Below are positions 8,488 through 18,028 of a stretch of DNA of 64,000 nucleotides, one piece after another. The DNA comes from Dokdonella immobilis. Lineage in GTDB: Bacteria; Pseudomonadota; Gammaproteobacteria; Xanthomonadales; Rhodanobacteraceae. The notes beneath the pieces were generated by a model. That model was given only the letters and a program-made list of their open reading frames with translations, did no database searches and was not told the origin of the DNA. The stretch spans positions 34,697-98,696 of the forward strand of contig NZ_FOVF01000014.1 in assembly GCF_900115085.1 (NCBI RefSeq), read 5' to 3'. Position numbers and translations under genes: made by a program. Numbering within the stretch: position 1 is the stretch's first letter; each line of letters opens with the position of its first letter.

Positions 8488-9282
8488 CTATTCGAACTTG
8501 AATTCGAACGCGACCGCGCTCTTGCCCGGATCGGCGACCTCGAACACGAGCGGCGCCTTGGCCTCGGGAGCGAGGCCCCGGGCCAGCGCGCGCGGGTCGC
8601 TGATGTACTCGCCGGGCAGGAAGCGGCGCATCGCAATGCGTTGTTCGTCGAGATCGGACAGGGTGATTTCGACGACTGGAAACGGTTGGGCGAAGTCTGC
8701 GGCGTTCTGCAGGGTGGCCGATATGATCAGCGCGCCCGGCACCGACGGGTGCGGCCGGATGTCGCGCGAGGCTAGTTGCAGCAGATCATCATCGCGACGC
8801 AGCGGCAGCCGGCAGCCGAGGGTTGCGCAGGCGCTCTCGACCCACGGCCGCAGGCTCGAATCGTTGATCCACAGATCGCGTTCGGCCCAGGCGATTTCCC
8901 CGCCCAGCAACAGGGTCAGGACCAGGCTGCCGACGATCCAGCGACCATTGTGCTGCGGCCGGTGGTGGCGCCGATGGCGGGTGAATTGCGGTGGGCCCGA
9001 AGCGCGCTCGTGCGCCCGCGGGCGATCCTGCGGGTCGAAATTCAGCGACCCCTGCGGACCCCGGTTGGGGCGAAACACCGGTAGGCCGAGTTGCGGCGGC
9101 GTGGCCTGTTCGGCATGGCGTTCAAGCTTGCCGATCGGTTCGGCCGGCAACTGCTCGCTCAGCGTCGGCAGGGCATCGAAGACGGCATTGCAGTGCGAGC
9201 ACCGAACGGCCGCATGCGCGGCGGCCAACTCGGCGCTGCCGAGCTTGAACACGGTCAGGCATTCGGGGCATTGGGTGTACAT
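8488..9282 (-). CDS. Zinc-ribbon, membrane-anchored DUF3426 protein
   Basis: A 264-residue protein with an N-terminal MJ0042-type zinc ribbon (CPEC ... CSHC within the first 35 residues), a charged low-complexity linker, one transmembrane segment near residues 113-130 (WIVGSLVLTLLLGGEIAW) and a C-terminal DUF3426 domain. The topology suggests a cytoplasmic zinc ribbon and a periplasmic domain. Function is unknown. The gene is recurrently found between prmA and fis in this group, as here: 77 bases after prmA and 163 before fis. Confidence 0.85.
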   Translation of the reverse strand: MYTQCPECLTVFKLGSAELAAAHAAVRCSHCNAVFDALPTLSEQLPAEPIGKLERHAEQATPPQLGLPVFRPNRGPQGSLNFDPQDRPRAHERASGPPQFTRHRRHHRPQHNGRWIVGSLVLTLLLGGEIAWAERDLWINDSSLRPWVESACATLGCRLPLRRDDDLLQLASRDIRPHPSVPGALIISATLQNAADFAQPFPVVEITLSDLDEQRIAMRRFLPGEYISDPRALARGLAPEAKAPLVFEVADPGKSAVAFEFKFE

Positions 9283-9359
9283 GTCTGGATTCTAGCGGCT
9301 GGCGCGCATCGACGGAGCGACTGGCGTCTCGATCCGGCCGATGGTTTCGCGCGCTTCGC

Positions 9360-10259
9360 TCAGCGCCGGCGCCGACCCTCGATGCGGACCCAGTCCTCGC
9401 GAATGCTGACTTTGAGGTCCTCGAACCATTCCGCATAGCGCTCCAGCAGTTCGGGTTCCTGACCCTTGAGGATGCCGGACAGGGCCATGCGGCCCGCGGG
9501 CCTGACCCGGTCGGCGAAGCGTGGTGCGAGTTCATGCAGCGGTCCGGCCAGGATGTTGGCGACGAGGTAATCGGCAGGCGTGCCGGGTTCGGCGTCGGGC
9601 AGGAACAGCGCGAGCCGATCACCGACGCCGTTGCGCCGGGCATTGTCGCGGCTGGCCTCGAGTGCCTGCGGATCGTTGTCGACAGCGATGACGTTGCGGG
9701 CGCCGAGCAGGGCCGCGGCGATGGCCAGCACGCCCGAGCCGCAGCCGTAATCGATCACGCTGGCACCGTCGAGGTCCGCGGCGTCGAGCCACTCCAGGCA
9801 CAGGGCCGTGGTCGGGTGGGTGCCGGTACCGAAGGCCAGGCCCGGATCAAGGCGGACCACGATCGCATCGCCATCGGCCGGCGGTTCGACATTCCACGGA
9901 TAGATCCAGAGACGCCTGCCGAACTGCATCGGCCGGAACTGATCCATCCAGGCCCGGGTCCAGTCCTGGTCGGCGACGTCGCGAAACTGGATCTGGTCCG
10001 GTTCGAGTTCCGGCAGCAATTCGCCGAGTACGTGGATCAGTCCGCTGCGATCGGTGCCGGCTTCGAACAGCGCGGACAGGACCACCTGCGACCAAAGGGG
10101 TGTCTCGCCCACGGCGGGTTCGAGGATGGCTTGCTCGTCGCTGGTGTCGGCATCGGCATCGAGCAGGGTCACCGACAGGGCGCCGACATCCTCGAGCGCA
10201 GCCTCGACGCTTTCCTGCTGGTCCGAGCGAAGGGTCAGGGAGAGTTCAAGCCAGCTCAT
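9360..10259 (-). CDS. prmA: Ribosomal protein L11 methyltransferase PrmA
   Basis: SAM-dependent trimethylation of ribosomal protein L11. The 299 residues begin MSWLELSLTL, the usual PrmA N-terminus. In-frame starts up to 10334 exist, but the extra residues are basic and proline-rich and unlike the family. The SAM-binding motif DYGCGSGVLAIAAALLGA, the GTGTHPTT loop (FGTGTHPTTALCLEWL) and the VANILAGPL catalytic region are all present. It follows accC by 137 bases on the same strand. Confidence 0.96.
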   Translation of the reverse strand: MSWLELSLTLRSDQQESVEAALEDVGALSVTLLDADADTSDEQAILEPAVGETPLWSQVVLSALFEAGTDRSGLIHVLGELLPELEPDQIQFRDVADQDWTRAWMDQFRPMQFGRRLWIYPWNVEPPADGDAIVVRLDPGLAFGTGTHPTTALCLEWLDAADLDGASVIDYGCGSGVLAIAAALLGARNVIAVDNDPQALEASRDNARRNGVGDRLALFLPDAEPGTPADYLVANILAGPLHELAPRFADRVRPAGRMALSGILKGQEPELLERYAEWFEDLKVSIREDWVRIEGRRRR

Positions 10260-10396
10260 TGCGGGAAGGGATCTCGGTCTGGAAGGAGCAGGGCGCGGTG
10301 ATACGCGCACCGGCATGGTTGGGCCACTGGACAATCACTGCGGGCGACAGGTCCGCGGAGCGCCCACGAATGCGCAGCTCTGCGGGCCCCGGCGCA

Positions 10397-11757
<1,361 letters not shown>

Positions 11758-11764
<7 letters not shown>

Positions 11765-12168
11765 GGGGGCGGGGATTCGGGATTCGGGATTTGGGATTCG
11801 GAAAGGCGCGCGTCGATCGGACGCTTCTCCAGCGCGTGCATCAATGCATTCATGCGGGCAAATGTCCTGTGCAGGAGTTCTTGTGTTGCTGCGGAGGGGG
11901 TAGCAAATCCAAGACGGAGTGCGATGTTGAGTTGGGTGTCGAGTTCGGAGAGGGAGCCGCGCGCGATGGCAAGGAATCGAAGGTAGTCGGGGGTCGACCG
12001 CCGAGCTGCGCCCTCAGCGATGTTGGAGGGAATACTGACTGCAGCGCGACGCATTTGACTGACGAGCCCGAATCTCTCGGCCTCTGGAAAGGAGCCCGTC
12101 ATCTGATAGACGGCAACTACCAGCGACATGGAGTCTTGCCAGACGTCCAGCCGTTCATGAGGTCGCAT
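11758..12168 (-). CDS. Four-helix-bundle protein (S23/TIGR02436 type) between accB and accC
   Basis: A 136-residue protein with the hallmark of the four-helix-bundle family: a start such as [14 protein letters not shown] and the signature [14 protein letters not shown] (residues 45-58), then helices ending near residue 117. Homologues are encoded in intervening sequences of some 23S rRNA genes, and the Avd proteins of diversity-generating retroelements are structurally related; molecular role here is unknown. Start ATG 12168 is chosen because the longer frame (MIRDSQ) is repeat sequence. The tail (about residues 122-136, ending [12 protein letters not shown]) is encoded by the heptamer arm, and the stop overlaps the accC start. 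The gene fills the interior of element C and interrupts the accB-accC pair. Confidence 0.85.
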
Positions 12169-12200
12169 TTGCGAATCCCGAATCACGAATCCCGAATCCC
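11772..12200. repeat. Heptamer inverted-arm element, copy C, carrying a gene (accB-accC junction)
   Basis: Left arm 11772-11799 is GGGATTC, GGGATTC, GGGATTT, GGGATTC, preceded by further G runs (GGGGGCGGGG). Right arm 12173-12200 is GAATCCC, GAATCAC, GAATCCC, GAATCCC. The 373-base interior is almost entirely the four-helix-bundle gene, whose ATG is 5 bases inside the right arm. The left boundary reads GATTCGGAAAGGC, matching the other copies. It is the only copy of the six that carries a recognisable gene. Confidence 0.88.
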
Positions 12201-12206
12201 CGCCCT

Positions 12207-12686
12207 TCAGCCAATCACAAACAAAGGCTCATCGAATTCGACTGGATGGCCGCTTTCGGCGAGCACGGCGAGGACGGTGCCGGATACTTCGGCTTCGATC
12301 TGGTTGAACATCTTCATGGCTTCGATGATGCCGAGGGTATCTCCGGCCTTGACCTTCTGGCCGACGCTGACGAATGGCGGTGCGTCCGGGTTCGCCGACG
12401 CATAGAAGGTACCGACCATTGGCGAGCGCACGGTGGTGCCGGGCGGCAGGTCCTTCGACGGCGAAGAGGCCGCTGCTTCCGGTGCGCTGGGCGCCGGACT
12501 CGCCGCGACCGGCGCCGCGGCCTGCACGGCGGCCGGACCGGCCGACGGCGGCGCCGTGCAGGTCGGCGCCATGTTCTTCGGATACCGCGACAGGCGGACG
12601 ATTTCCTCGCCCTCCTTGATCTCGAGTTCGGCGAGGTTCGATTCCTCGAGCAGATCGATGAGCTTCTTGATCTTGCGCAAATCCAT
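12207..12686 (-). CDS. accB: Biotin carboxyl carrier protein AccB
   Basis: Carries the biotin of acetyl-CoA carboxylase. The 159 residues start [20 protein letters not shown], have an Ala/Pro-rich linker (about 48-80) and a C-terminal biotinyl domain with the biotinylation motif EAMKM. The ATG at 12686 is preferred over a GTG three codons upstream because AGGTG lies 6 bases before it. aroQ is 60 bases upstream. Downstream, accC is separated by repeat copy C and its embedded gene. Confidence 0.96.
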   Translation of the reverse strand: MDLRKIKKLIDLLEESNLAELEIKEGEEIVRLSRYPKNMAPTCTAPPSAGPAAVQAAAPVAASPAPSAPEAAASSPSKDLPPGTTVRSPMVGTFYASANPDAPPFVSVGQKVKAGDTLGIIEAMKMFNQIEAEVSGTVLAVLAESGHPVEFDEPLFVIG

Positions 12687-12746
12687 GGGTGTCACCTGTG
12701 CTGTGGACCGGGGCCACGCGGGACCCGGGCCGGTGGGAATCCGTAG

Positions 12747-13190
12747 TCAGTTCGTGGCGAGCCGGCGCAGGATGAATTCGAGCGCCATGCGGTAGCTGTC
12801 GGCGCCGAAGCCGGCGACGACGCCGTGTGCGATATCGGAGAAATACGAGTGCTGGCGAAACGCCTCGCGCGCGTGCACGTTGGACAGGTGCACCTCGACG
12901 AAGGGAATCGCCACGGCCGCCAGCGCATCGCGCAGGGCCACGCTGGTGTGCGTGTAGCCGCCCGGATTGATCGCGATCCAGGCGATCCCCTCTTCGCGCG
13001 CCTGCTGTACGCGGTCGATCAGGGCATGCTCGGCGTTGGACTGGAACGTGGCCAGTTGCTGCCCGGCCGCCTCGGCCAGGCCGACCAGGGAGGCATCGAT
13101 ATCGGCCAGCGTGGCATACCCGTAGACCTCCGGCTCGCGCGTGCCGAGCAGGTTGAGGTTGGGTCCATGCAGGACGAGGATCTTGGCCAA
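12747..13190 (-). CDS. aroQ: Type II 3-dehydroquinate dehydratase AroQ
   Basis: Third step of the shikimate pathway. The 147 residues are standard for the small dodecameric enzyme. [18 protein letters not shown] carries the catalytic Tyr, [16 protein letters not shown] and [20 protein letters not shown] the substrate-binding residues and the catalytic His region. It is first in the aroQ-accB-(accC) run, and a 9-bp inverted repeat (13217-13255) lies just upstream of its start. Confidence 0.97.
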   Translation of the reverse strand: MAKILVLHGPNLNLLGTREPEVYGYATLADIDASLVGLAEAAGQQLATFQSNAEHALIDRVQQAREEGIAWIAINPGGYTHTSVALRDALAAVAIPFVEVHLSNVHAREAFRQHSYFSDIAHGVVAGFGADSYRMALEFILRRLATN

Positions 13191-13216
13191 GAACGCCCCC
13201 GGAACGGCCGCCGATC

Positions 13217-13255
13217 GGCCGGTTCAAACAGCGCCGTAGTGTCATCGAACCGGCC
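13217..13255. promoter_or_regulatory. Inverted repeat upstream of aroQ-accB
   Basis: GGCCGGTTC at 13217-13225 is perfectly inverted as GAACCGGCC at 13247-13255, with a 21-base spacer. The right half is followed by another GGTTC, so two overlapping half-sites are possible. It lies 27-65 bases upstream of the aroQ start, in the 199-base gap to the alcohol dehydrogenase gene, where the aroQ-acc promoter must be. It could be an operator or a 5' leader hairpin; no regulator can be named. Confidence 0.45.
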
Positions 13256-13389
13256 GGTTCTGTCCAGTTCGGCGACGTTGGGCGAAATTCGAGGTCGCGA
13301 ACGAGTCTGCAGGTGCGCTGCAGGGGCGGGCCCGAGCCCCCCTGTCGGATTCCTGTCCCCGGGATCGGCTCCTGGCGCCCGGCGTCCCG

Positions 13390-14430
13390 TCAGAACGTGG
13401 CGCAGTCGATGACGAAGCGGTAGCGCACGTCGCCCTTGATCATGCGTTCGTAGGCTTCGTTGATCTTCTCGACCGGGATCAGCTCGATGTCCGAGGCGAC
13501 GCCGTGTTCGGCGCAGAAGTCGAGCATTTCCTGGGTTTCGCGGATGCCGCCGATCAGCGAGCCGGCCAGGCGCCGGCGGCCCATGATCAGCGGACCGGCC
13601 GAGAGCGGGACCGGCTGGTCGGGCAGGCCGACCAGGATCATCGTGCCGTCGCGGCGCAGCAGGCCGAGGTAGGCGTTGTAGTCGTGCGGCGCGGACACGG
13701 TGTCGAGGACGAAGTCGAAGGAGCCGGCCCGGGTCTTGAACACGGTCGGGTCCGAGGTCGCGGCAAAATCATCGGCGCCGAGCGCGAGCGCATCGTCGCG
13801 CTTCGACGGCGAGGTGCTCAGCACGGTGACCCTGGCGCCCATCGCGCGGGCGATCTTGACGGCCATGTGGCCGAGGCCGCCGAGGCCGACCACGGCGACC
13901 GAGTCGCCGGCCTCGACCCCGTAATGGCGCATCGGCGAGTAGACCGTGATGCCGGCGCAGAGCAGCGGCGCGGCGCGATCGAGCGGGATGCTTGGCGGGA
14001 TGCGCAGCACGTAGTTCTCGTCGGCGACGATGCGTGTCGAATAGCCGCCATGGGTCGGCGTGCGCGTGCCGCGTTCGAAGCTGTTGTAGGTGCCGGTCAT
14101 GCCTTTCTGGCAATACTGTTCCTCGCCCTCGCGGCAGGACGCGCATTCGCGGCACGAATCGACGAAACAGCCGACCCCGACCGTGTCGCCGACCTTGTAT
14201 TTCGTCACCGCATCGCCGACTGCGCTGACCTCACCGACGATCTCGTGGCCGGGCACCATCGGGAAGATGCCGCCGCCCCATTCGGCGCGGGCCTGGTGGA
14301 TGTCGGAATGGCAGACGCCGCAGTAGCGGATGTCGATCTGCACGTCGTGCGGCTTCGGCGCGCGGCGTTCGATGGTCCAGGGAGCCAGTGGAGCTTTGGC
14401 AGTGGCGGCGGCGTAGGCGGGAGTCGACAT
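13390..14430 (-). CDS. Zinc-dependent alcohol dehydrogenase (YahK/cinnamyl-alcohol type)
   Basis: NADP-dependent aldehyde reductase of the medium-chain family, 346 residues. Zinc-ligand motifs are visible: catalytic CGVCHSD and GHEIVGEV, and the structural four-cysteine lobe [15 protein letters not shown]. The coenzyme fold shows [19 protein letters not shown]. Closest in character to E. coli YahK, which reduces a broad range of aldehydes. ATG 14430 ([18 protein letters not shown]) is chosen; the upstream extension in frame is not family-like. The gene separates tlpA from aroQ. Confidence 0.92.
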   Translation of the reverse strand: MSTPAYAAATAKAPLAPWTIERRAPKPHDVQIDIRYCGVCHSDIHQARAEWGGGIFPMVPGHEIVGEVSAVGDAVTKYKVGDTVGVGCFVDSCRECASCREGEEQYCQKGMTGTYNSFERGTRTPTHGGYSTRIVADENYVLRIPPSIPLDRAAPLLCAGITVYSPMRHYGVEAGDSVAVVGLGGLGHMAVKIARAMGARVTVLSTSPSKRDDALALGADDFAATSDPTVFKTRAGSFDFVLDTVSAPHDYNAYLGLLRRDGTMILVGLPDQPVPLSAGPLIMGRRRLAGSLIGGIRETQEMLDFCAEHGVASDIELIPVEKINEAYERMIKGDVRYRFVIDCATF

Positions 14431-14563
14431 GGCGGGAAGTCCTGTGACGATGGCGTGCAAGGGAGCTGAGGAAGGCCGGGTCGGGCGCCGCAAGCGGCGG
14501 AGCCGAGCATGGCCGGCATGTGCGGATCAGGGGAACAGGCGCTGCGCTTCGAGCGACGCCTGC

Positions 14564-15124
14564 CTACAGGTACGGTGCAATCCAGTCATCGAGCGCCTGT
14601 TCGCTGAAGTTGCCCATGCGCGTCGCCAGGATACGGCCGTCGCGGCCGATCAGCGCCGTGTACGGCAGCACGCTCTGGGTATTGCCCAGTGTCAGCGACA
14701 CATCGGGCGGCTCGTCCGGGGAATTGATCAGGATCGGATAGGACACGGGGTTCTGCTCGAGGAACGCGAGCGCCACTGGCGCCTCCTCGGCGGCCACGCC
14801 GATCACTTCGACGCCGCGCGCCGCGTAGCGCGTGCGGGCGCGGTCGAGCATCGGCATTTCCTCGCGGCAGGGTCCGCACCAGCTGGCCCAGAAATTGAGC
14901 ACGACGAGCCTGCCGTTCCACTCCGACAGGCTGCGCGGCTTGCCGTCGCGATCCGGCAGGCGGATGGCACCGGCAGCGTCGCCGATCGCCAGCGCCGCAC
15001 TGTGCGTGCTCGGCATGGCCGGCAGCGGGGCCGGCGCCGGGCGCAGCAGGGCGCTCAGCCCGAGGCCGAGGCCGGCGCTGGCCATGGCCAGCAGGATGAT
15101 CAGCAGGTTGGTTCGATTGAACAT
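14564..15124 (-). CDS. TlpA/ResA-like thioredoxin-fold protein
   Basis: A 186-residue membrane-anchored periplasmic thiol-disulfide protein. One N-terminal hydrophobic segment (LLIILLAMASAGLGLGL) acts as an uncleaved signal or anchor, followed by a thioredoxin domain with the active site FWASWCGPCREEMP near residue 80 and a cis-proline region (VLPYTALI). It lies 53 bases after dsbD, which supplies electrons to such proteins, so the two probably act together, for example in cytochrome c maturation or periplasmic thiol reduction (inference). Confidence 0.9.
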   Translation of the reverse strand: MFNRTNLLIILLAMASAGLGLGLSALLRPAPAPLPAMPSTHSAALAIGDAAGAIRLPDRDGKPRSLSEWNGRLVVLNFWASWCGPCREEMPMLDRARTRYAARGVEVIGVAAEEAPVALAFLEQNPVSYPILINSPDEPPDVSLTLGNTQSVLPYTALIGRDGRILATRMGNFSEQALDDWIAPYL

Positions 15125-15177
15125 GCGCGAGCGGGCTCAGTACCGGGATTGCAGGGGCACGGGAACGTCGGTGCCGG

Positions 15178-17403
15178 TCAGGGCGATGGGGTGGCCAGGG
15201 CAGCCTCGACGGCGCTTTCGGTGAGAACCGTCGGCAGCACCGTGCCGTTGCCCTCGCTGCCGTGGAAGACCACGTACAACGGTACACCGACCGCGCCGTG
15301 CTGTTGCAGGAAGGCGGTGATCTCGGGGTCGACGTTGGTCCAGTCGCCCTTCATGTAGACGGCATTGGCACGGCTCAGCGCGGCTTCGAAGTTCGTCGTG
15401 CCGAGCACGCGCTTTTCGTTGGCCTTGCAGGTCACGCACCAGTCGGCGGTCATGTTGACGAACACCGTGCGGCCTTCGGTGCGCAGCGCGGCGAGCTTGT
15501 CCGCGGAATAGGCGATCGCGGTTTCCGATGCATCGAGGGCCTTCGACGGCGGTTCGATGCGCGTGATCATCCAGACCGGCACCAGCGATGCGAGCAGCAG
15601 GATCACCGCCATCACGCGCGAGGCGATTCCACCCTTCCAGCGCCCACGCTCCATCGACCACAGGGCCAGGGCCAGGATCACCGCGCCGAACAGGACGAGA
15701 CCGATCGCATCGACGCCGCGTTGCTTGCCGAGCACCCAGACCAGCCAGACGCCGGTCAGGTACATCGGATAGGCCAGCACCTGCTTGAGCGTCTCCATCC
15801 ATGCGCCCGGCTTCGGCAGGCGCGAGGCCAGCGCCGGCACGAAGCCGACCAGCAGGAACGGCAGGGCCAGGCCGAGGCCGAGGGCGAGGAAGATCAGCAG
15901 GGCGACGATCGAGGAGGAGGCGAAGGCGAAGGCCAGGGCCGGACCCATGAACGGTGCCGTGCATGGGCTGGCGACCACGCAGGCGAGGACGCCGGTGAAG
16001 AAGTCGCCGGCCGGCCCCGAGCGCGAGGCGAGGCCCTGGCCGGTACCGGCCAGGCTGGCGCCGATCGTGAACACGCCCGACAGGCTCAGGCCCACCGCCA
16101 GCAGCACGTAAACGAGGATCGCGACGAAGGCCGGCTGCTGCAGCTGGAAGCCCCAGCCCAGGGCCTGACCGGCGGCACGCAGGGCGATCACGAGCAGGCC
16201 GATCGCGGCGAACGAGGTCAGTACGCCGGTGGTGTACCAGAGCGCGTGGCTGCGGGCCTTGTGCAGGCTCTCGCCACTCTGGGCCAGGCCGATGACCTTG
16301 AACGAGAGCACCGGCAGCACGCACGGCATCAGGTTGAGGATGATGCCGCCGAGCAGGGCGAACAGCAGCGCGGCGACGATGCCGATCGCGGTCGCCTTCG
16401 GCGGCTGGGTGCGCAGTGCGTTGTCGGCCAGGCCACCGGTTGCGGCCTCGGCGGCCGGCGCCGGCGCGGCGACGAAGGTCTTCGCCGCATCGGCAAGCTG
16501 GTCGGCGCTGGCCGCTTCGAGATCGACCGATACCGTGCGCTGCATGACCGGATAGCAGATGCCGTTTTCCTTGCAGCCCTGGTACTCGCCGAGCAGCTGG
16601 ATGGTCTGGGCCTGTCCGTCCGGACGTTTCAGGGCGATCGGCAGCTCGACCTGGTTGTAGTAGACGACGACCGTGCCGAAGTGCTCGTCGGTGTGGTCGA
16701 CGCCGGGTGGCCACTGCGGCGCGCCGAGTTCGACGCCGCTGGCATCGGCCACCTGCACGCTGCTCTTGTCGCGATAGAGGTAATAGCCCTTCGGCATGGT
16801 CCAGCGGGCCAGGATCTCGGTCGGGCTCATCTCGATCGCCTCGAACACGAAGGCCTGCTCGGGTGGCAACGCTTCCTCTTCATCGAGCGGGTTGAGCGCG
16901 CCGCCGAGGACGCTGCCGGCCGCCAGCTTCTCGGCCAGTGCGCTCGGCGCGCCAGCCGTGTCCGCGACCGGTTCGGTCAGCGAGAGCCGGGTCGGATGCG
17001 GCGGGTAGCAGATCTTCGGGTCGATCTCGTGGCAACCCTGCACGGTGACCGTGAGTTCGACCGGGCCGCCACCCGCATCGGTCCGGCGGTAGGGCAGCCT
17101 GGCTTCGATCGCGTCGTGGTAGATCTCGACGTCACCGAAGAACTCGTCGTGCTTTTCGAGACCCTTGGGCAGATCCAGCGCGCCGAGCTCGAGTCCGGCC
17201 TGGCTGGTCTTGGCGTTGATCCGGCCCTTGTACAGGTAGTAGTCCTTCGCGATCTGCCAATGCAGGGCGATCTGGCCCGGGGCGACGATTTCGGCATTCA
17301 GCACGTAGGCCTGTTCGACCGGCAGCAGGCCGTCCTGTTCCTGGGCGTGCGCGGCAGTGGCGAAAGCGAGCAGGGCCAGGGCACTGGCGAGGAAGTAACG
17401 CAT
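15178..17403 (-). CDS. dsbD: Thiol:disulfide interchange protein DsbD with two N-terminal alpha domains
   Basis: Moves reducing power from cytoplasmic thioredoxin to the periplasm. The 741 residues start with a signal peptide (MRYFLASALALLAFATAAHA); the longer frame to 17490 is rejected for lacking it. Two successive nDsbD-type domains follow, with cysteine pairs VQGCHEIDPKICYPP and YQGCKENGICYPV; E. coli DsbD has one. The eight-helix membrane domain contains LMPCVLPVLSFK and CVVASPCTAPF, and the C-terminal thioredoxin domain has DWCVTCKANE. The extra alpha domain could serve different acceptors (inference). cutA lies 56 bases upstream and tlpA downstream. Confidence 0.95.
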   Translation of the reverse strand: MRYFLASALALLAFATAAHAQEQDGLLPVEQAYVLNAEIVAPGQIALHWQIAKDYYLYKGRINAKTSQAGLELGALDLPKGLEKHDEFFGDVEIYHDAIEARLPYRRTDAGGGPVELTVTVQGCHEIDPKICYPPHPTRLSLTEPVADTAGAPSALAEKLAAGSVLGGALNPLDEEEALPPEQAFVFEAIEMSPTEILARWTMPKGYYLYRDKSSVQVADASGVELGAPQWPPGVDHTDEHFGTVVVYYNQVELPIALKRPDGQAQTIQLLGEYQGCKENGICYPVMQRTVSVDLEAASADQLADAAKTFVAAPAPAAEAATGGLADNALRTQPPKATAIGIVAALLFALLGGIILNLMPCVLPVLSFKVIGLAQSGESLHKARSHALWYTTGVLTSFAAIGLLVIALRAAGQALGWGFQLQQPAFVAILVYVLLAVGLSLSGVFTIGASLAGTGQGLASRSGPAGDFFTGVLACVVASPCTAPFMGPALAFAFASSSIVALLIFLALGLGLALPFLLVGFVPALASRLPKPGAWMETLKQVLAYPMYLTGVWLVWVLGKQRGVDAIGLVLFGAVILALALWSMERGRWKGGIASRVMAVILLLASLVPVWMITRIEPPSKALDASETAIAYSADKLAALRTEGRTVFVNMTADWCVTCKANEKRVLGTTNFEAALSRANAVYMKGDWTNVDPEITAFLQQHGAVGVPLYVVFHGSEGNGTVLPTVLTESAVEAALATPSP

Positions 17404-17459
17404 CAAGGGACGGCTCCGGTGGCTGGGGCGATGCGGTCGCTGGCGAGGCAGGCAGCGCA

Positions 17460-17780
17460 TCAGGACGTGCCGACCTGGTGCGCGACCCATTCTGCGTACG
17501 GCGCATGGGCAACGCTGACATCGACCGCAATTATCTCGGGCAGTTCATACGGATGCAGTTCGAGCAGGCGCGCGGCCAGGGCCGGATACCCTTCGGCGGT
17601 GGTCTTGATCAGCATCAGCACCTCCTCGTCGGTATGCGTCTCGCCGCGCCAGCGGAAGGTCGAGCGTATGCCCGGCAGCACCGACACGCAGGCGGCCAGG
17701 CGTTCCTCGACCAGGGTCCTGGCGATGGCCGCGGCGCTGCCGTCGGCGGCGCAGCTGCAATGTACGATCAGTACGGACAT
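17460..17780 (-). CDS. cutA: Divalent-cation tolerance protein CutA
   Basis: A 106-residue trimeric PII-like fold protein linked to copper tolerance in E. coli, where it neighbours dsbD as here. Family features include ARTLVEERLAACVSVLPGIRSTFRW, and HPYELPEIIAVDV near the C-terminus. It is first in the cutA-dsbD-tlpA run. A REP-like inverted repeat lies 33 bases upstream of its start. Confidence 0.95.
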   Translation of the reverse strand: MSVLIVHCSCAADGSAAAIARTLVEERLAACVSVLPGIRSTFRWRGETHTDEEVLMLIKTTAEGYPALAARLLELHPYELPEIIAVDVSVAHAPYAEWVAHQVGTS

Positions 17781-17812
17781 GTCGGTAGCCGGTCCGGGAA
17801 GGCAAGTTGCAT

Positions 17813-17885
17813 TGTAGGAGCGTCTTCAGGCGCGATGCTCTCTACGAGCTATCCAAAAGCATTGCGCCTGAAGGCGCTCCTGCAA
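17813..17885. repeat. REP-like inverted repeat (GTAGGAGCG...CGCTCCTGCA)
   Basis: TGTAGGAGCGTCTTCAGGCG at 17813-17832 is inverted as CGCCTGAAGGCGCTCCTGCA at 17865-17884 with one or two mismatches and a central CGATGCTCTCTACGAG spacer. This is the familiar GTAGGAGCG-type REP palindrome of pseudomonads and xanthomonads. It lies in the 248-base gap between cutA and the endonuclease gene. The rest of the gap shows no gene. Confidence 0.85.
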
Positions 17886-18028
17886 CCTCAACAGCGCAGC
17901 TTACCGCGCATCAGACAAATCCCGCATACAGGAACGCCCCGCACGCAAGGAACCAACCGGCAAGCCGCGGAATTCCTTTCACCGGCCATGGGTCGGAGTG
18001 CGCTGCGCGAACCCCGACTGAAATTCCA

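Noticed and set aside
8325..8636. Long N-terminal extension of Fis
   Set aside because: The extra residues are basic and serine-rich, overlap the end of the DUF3426 gene region, and make the protein twice the normal Fis length.
15262..17817. An 851-codon open frame on the plus strand opposite dsbD and cutA
   Set aside because: It is a mirror frame of high-GC coding DNA, rich in Arg/Gly/His/Asp without domain motifs, while the minus strand carries complete DsbD and CutA signatures.
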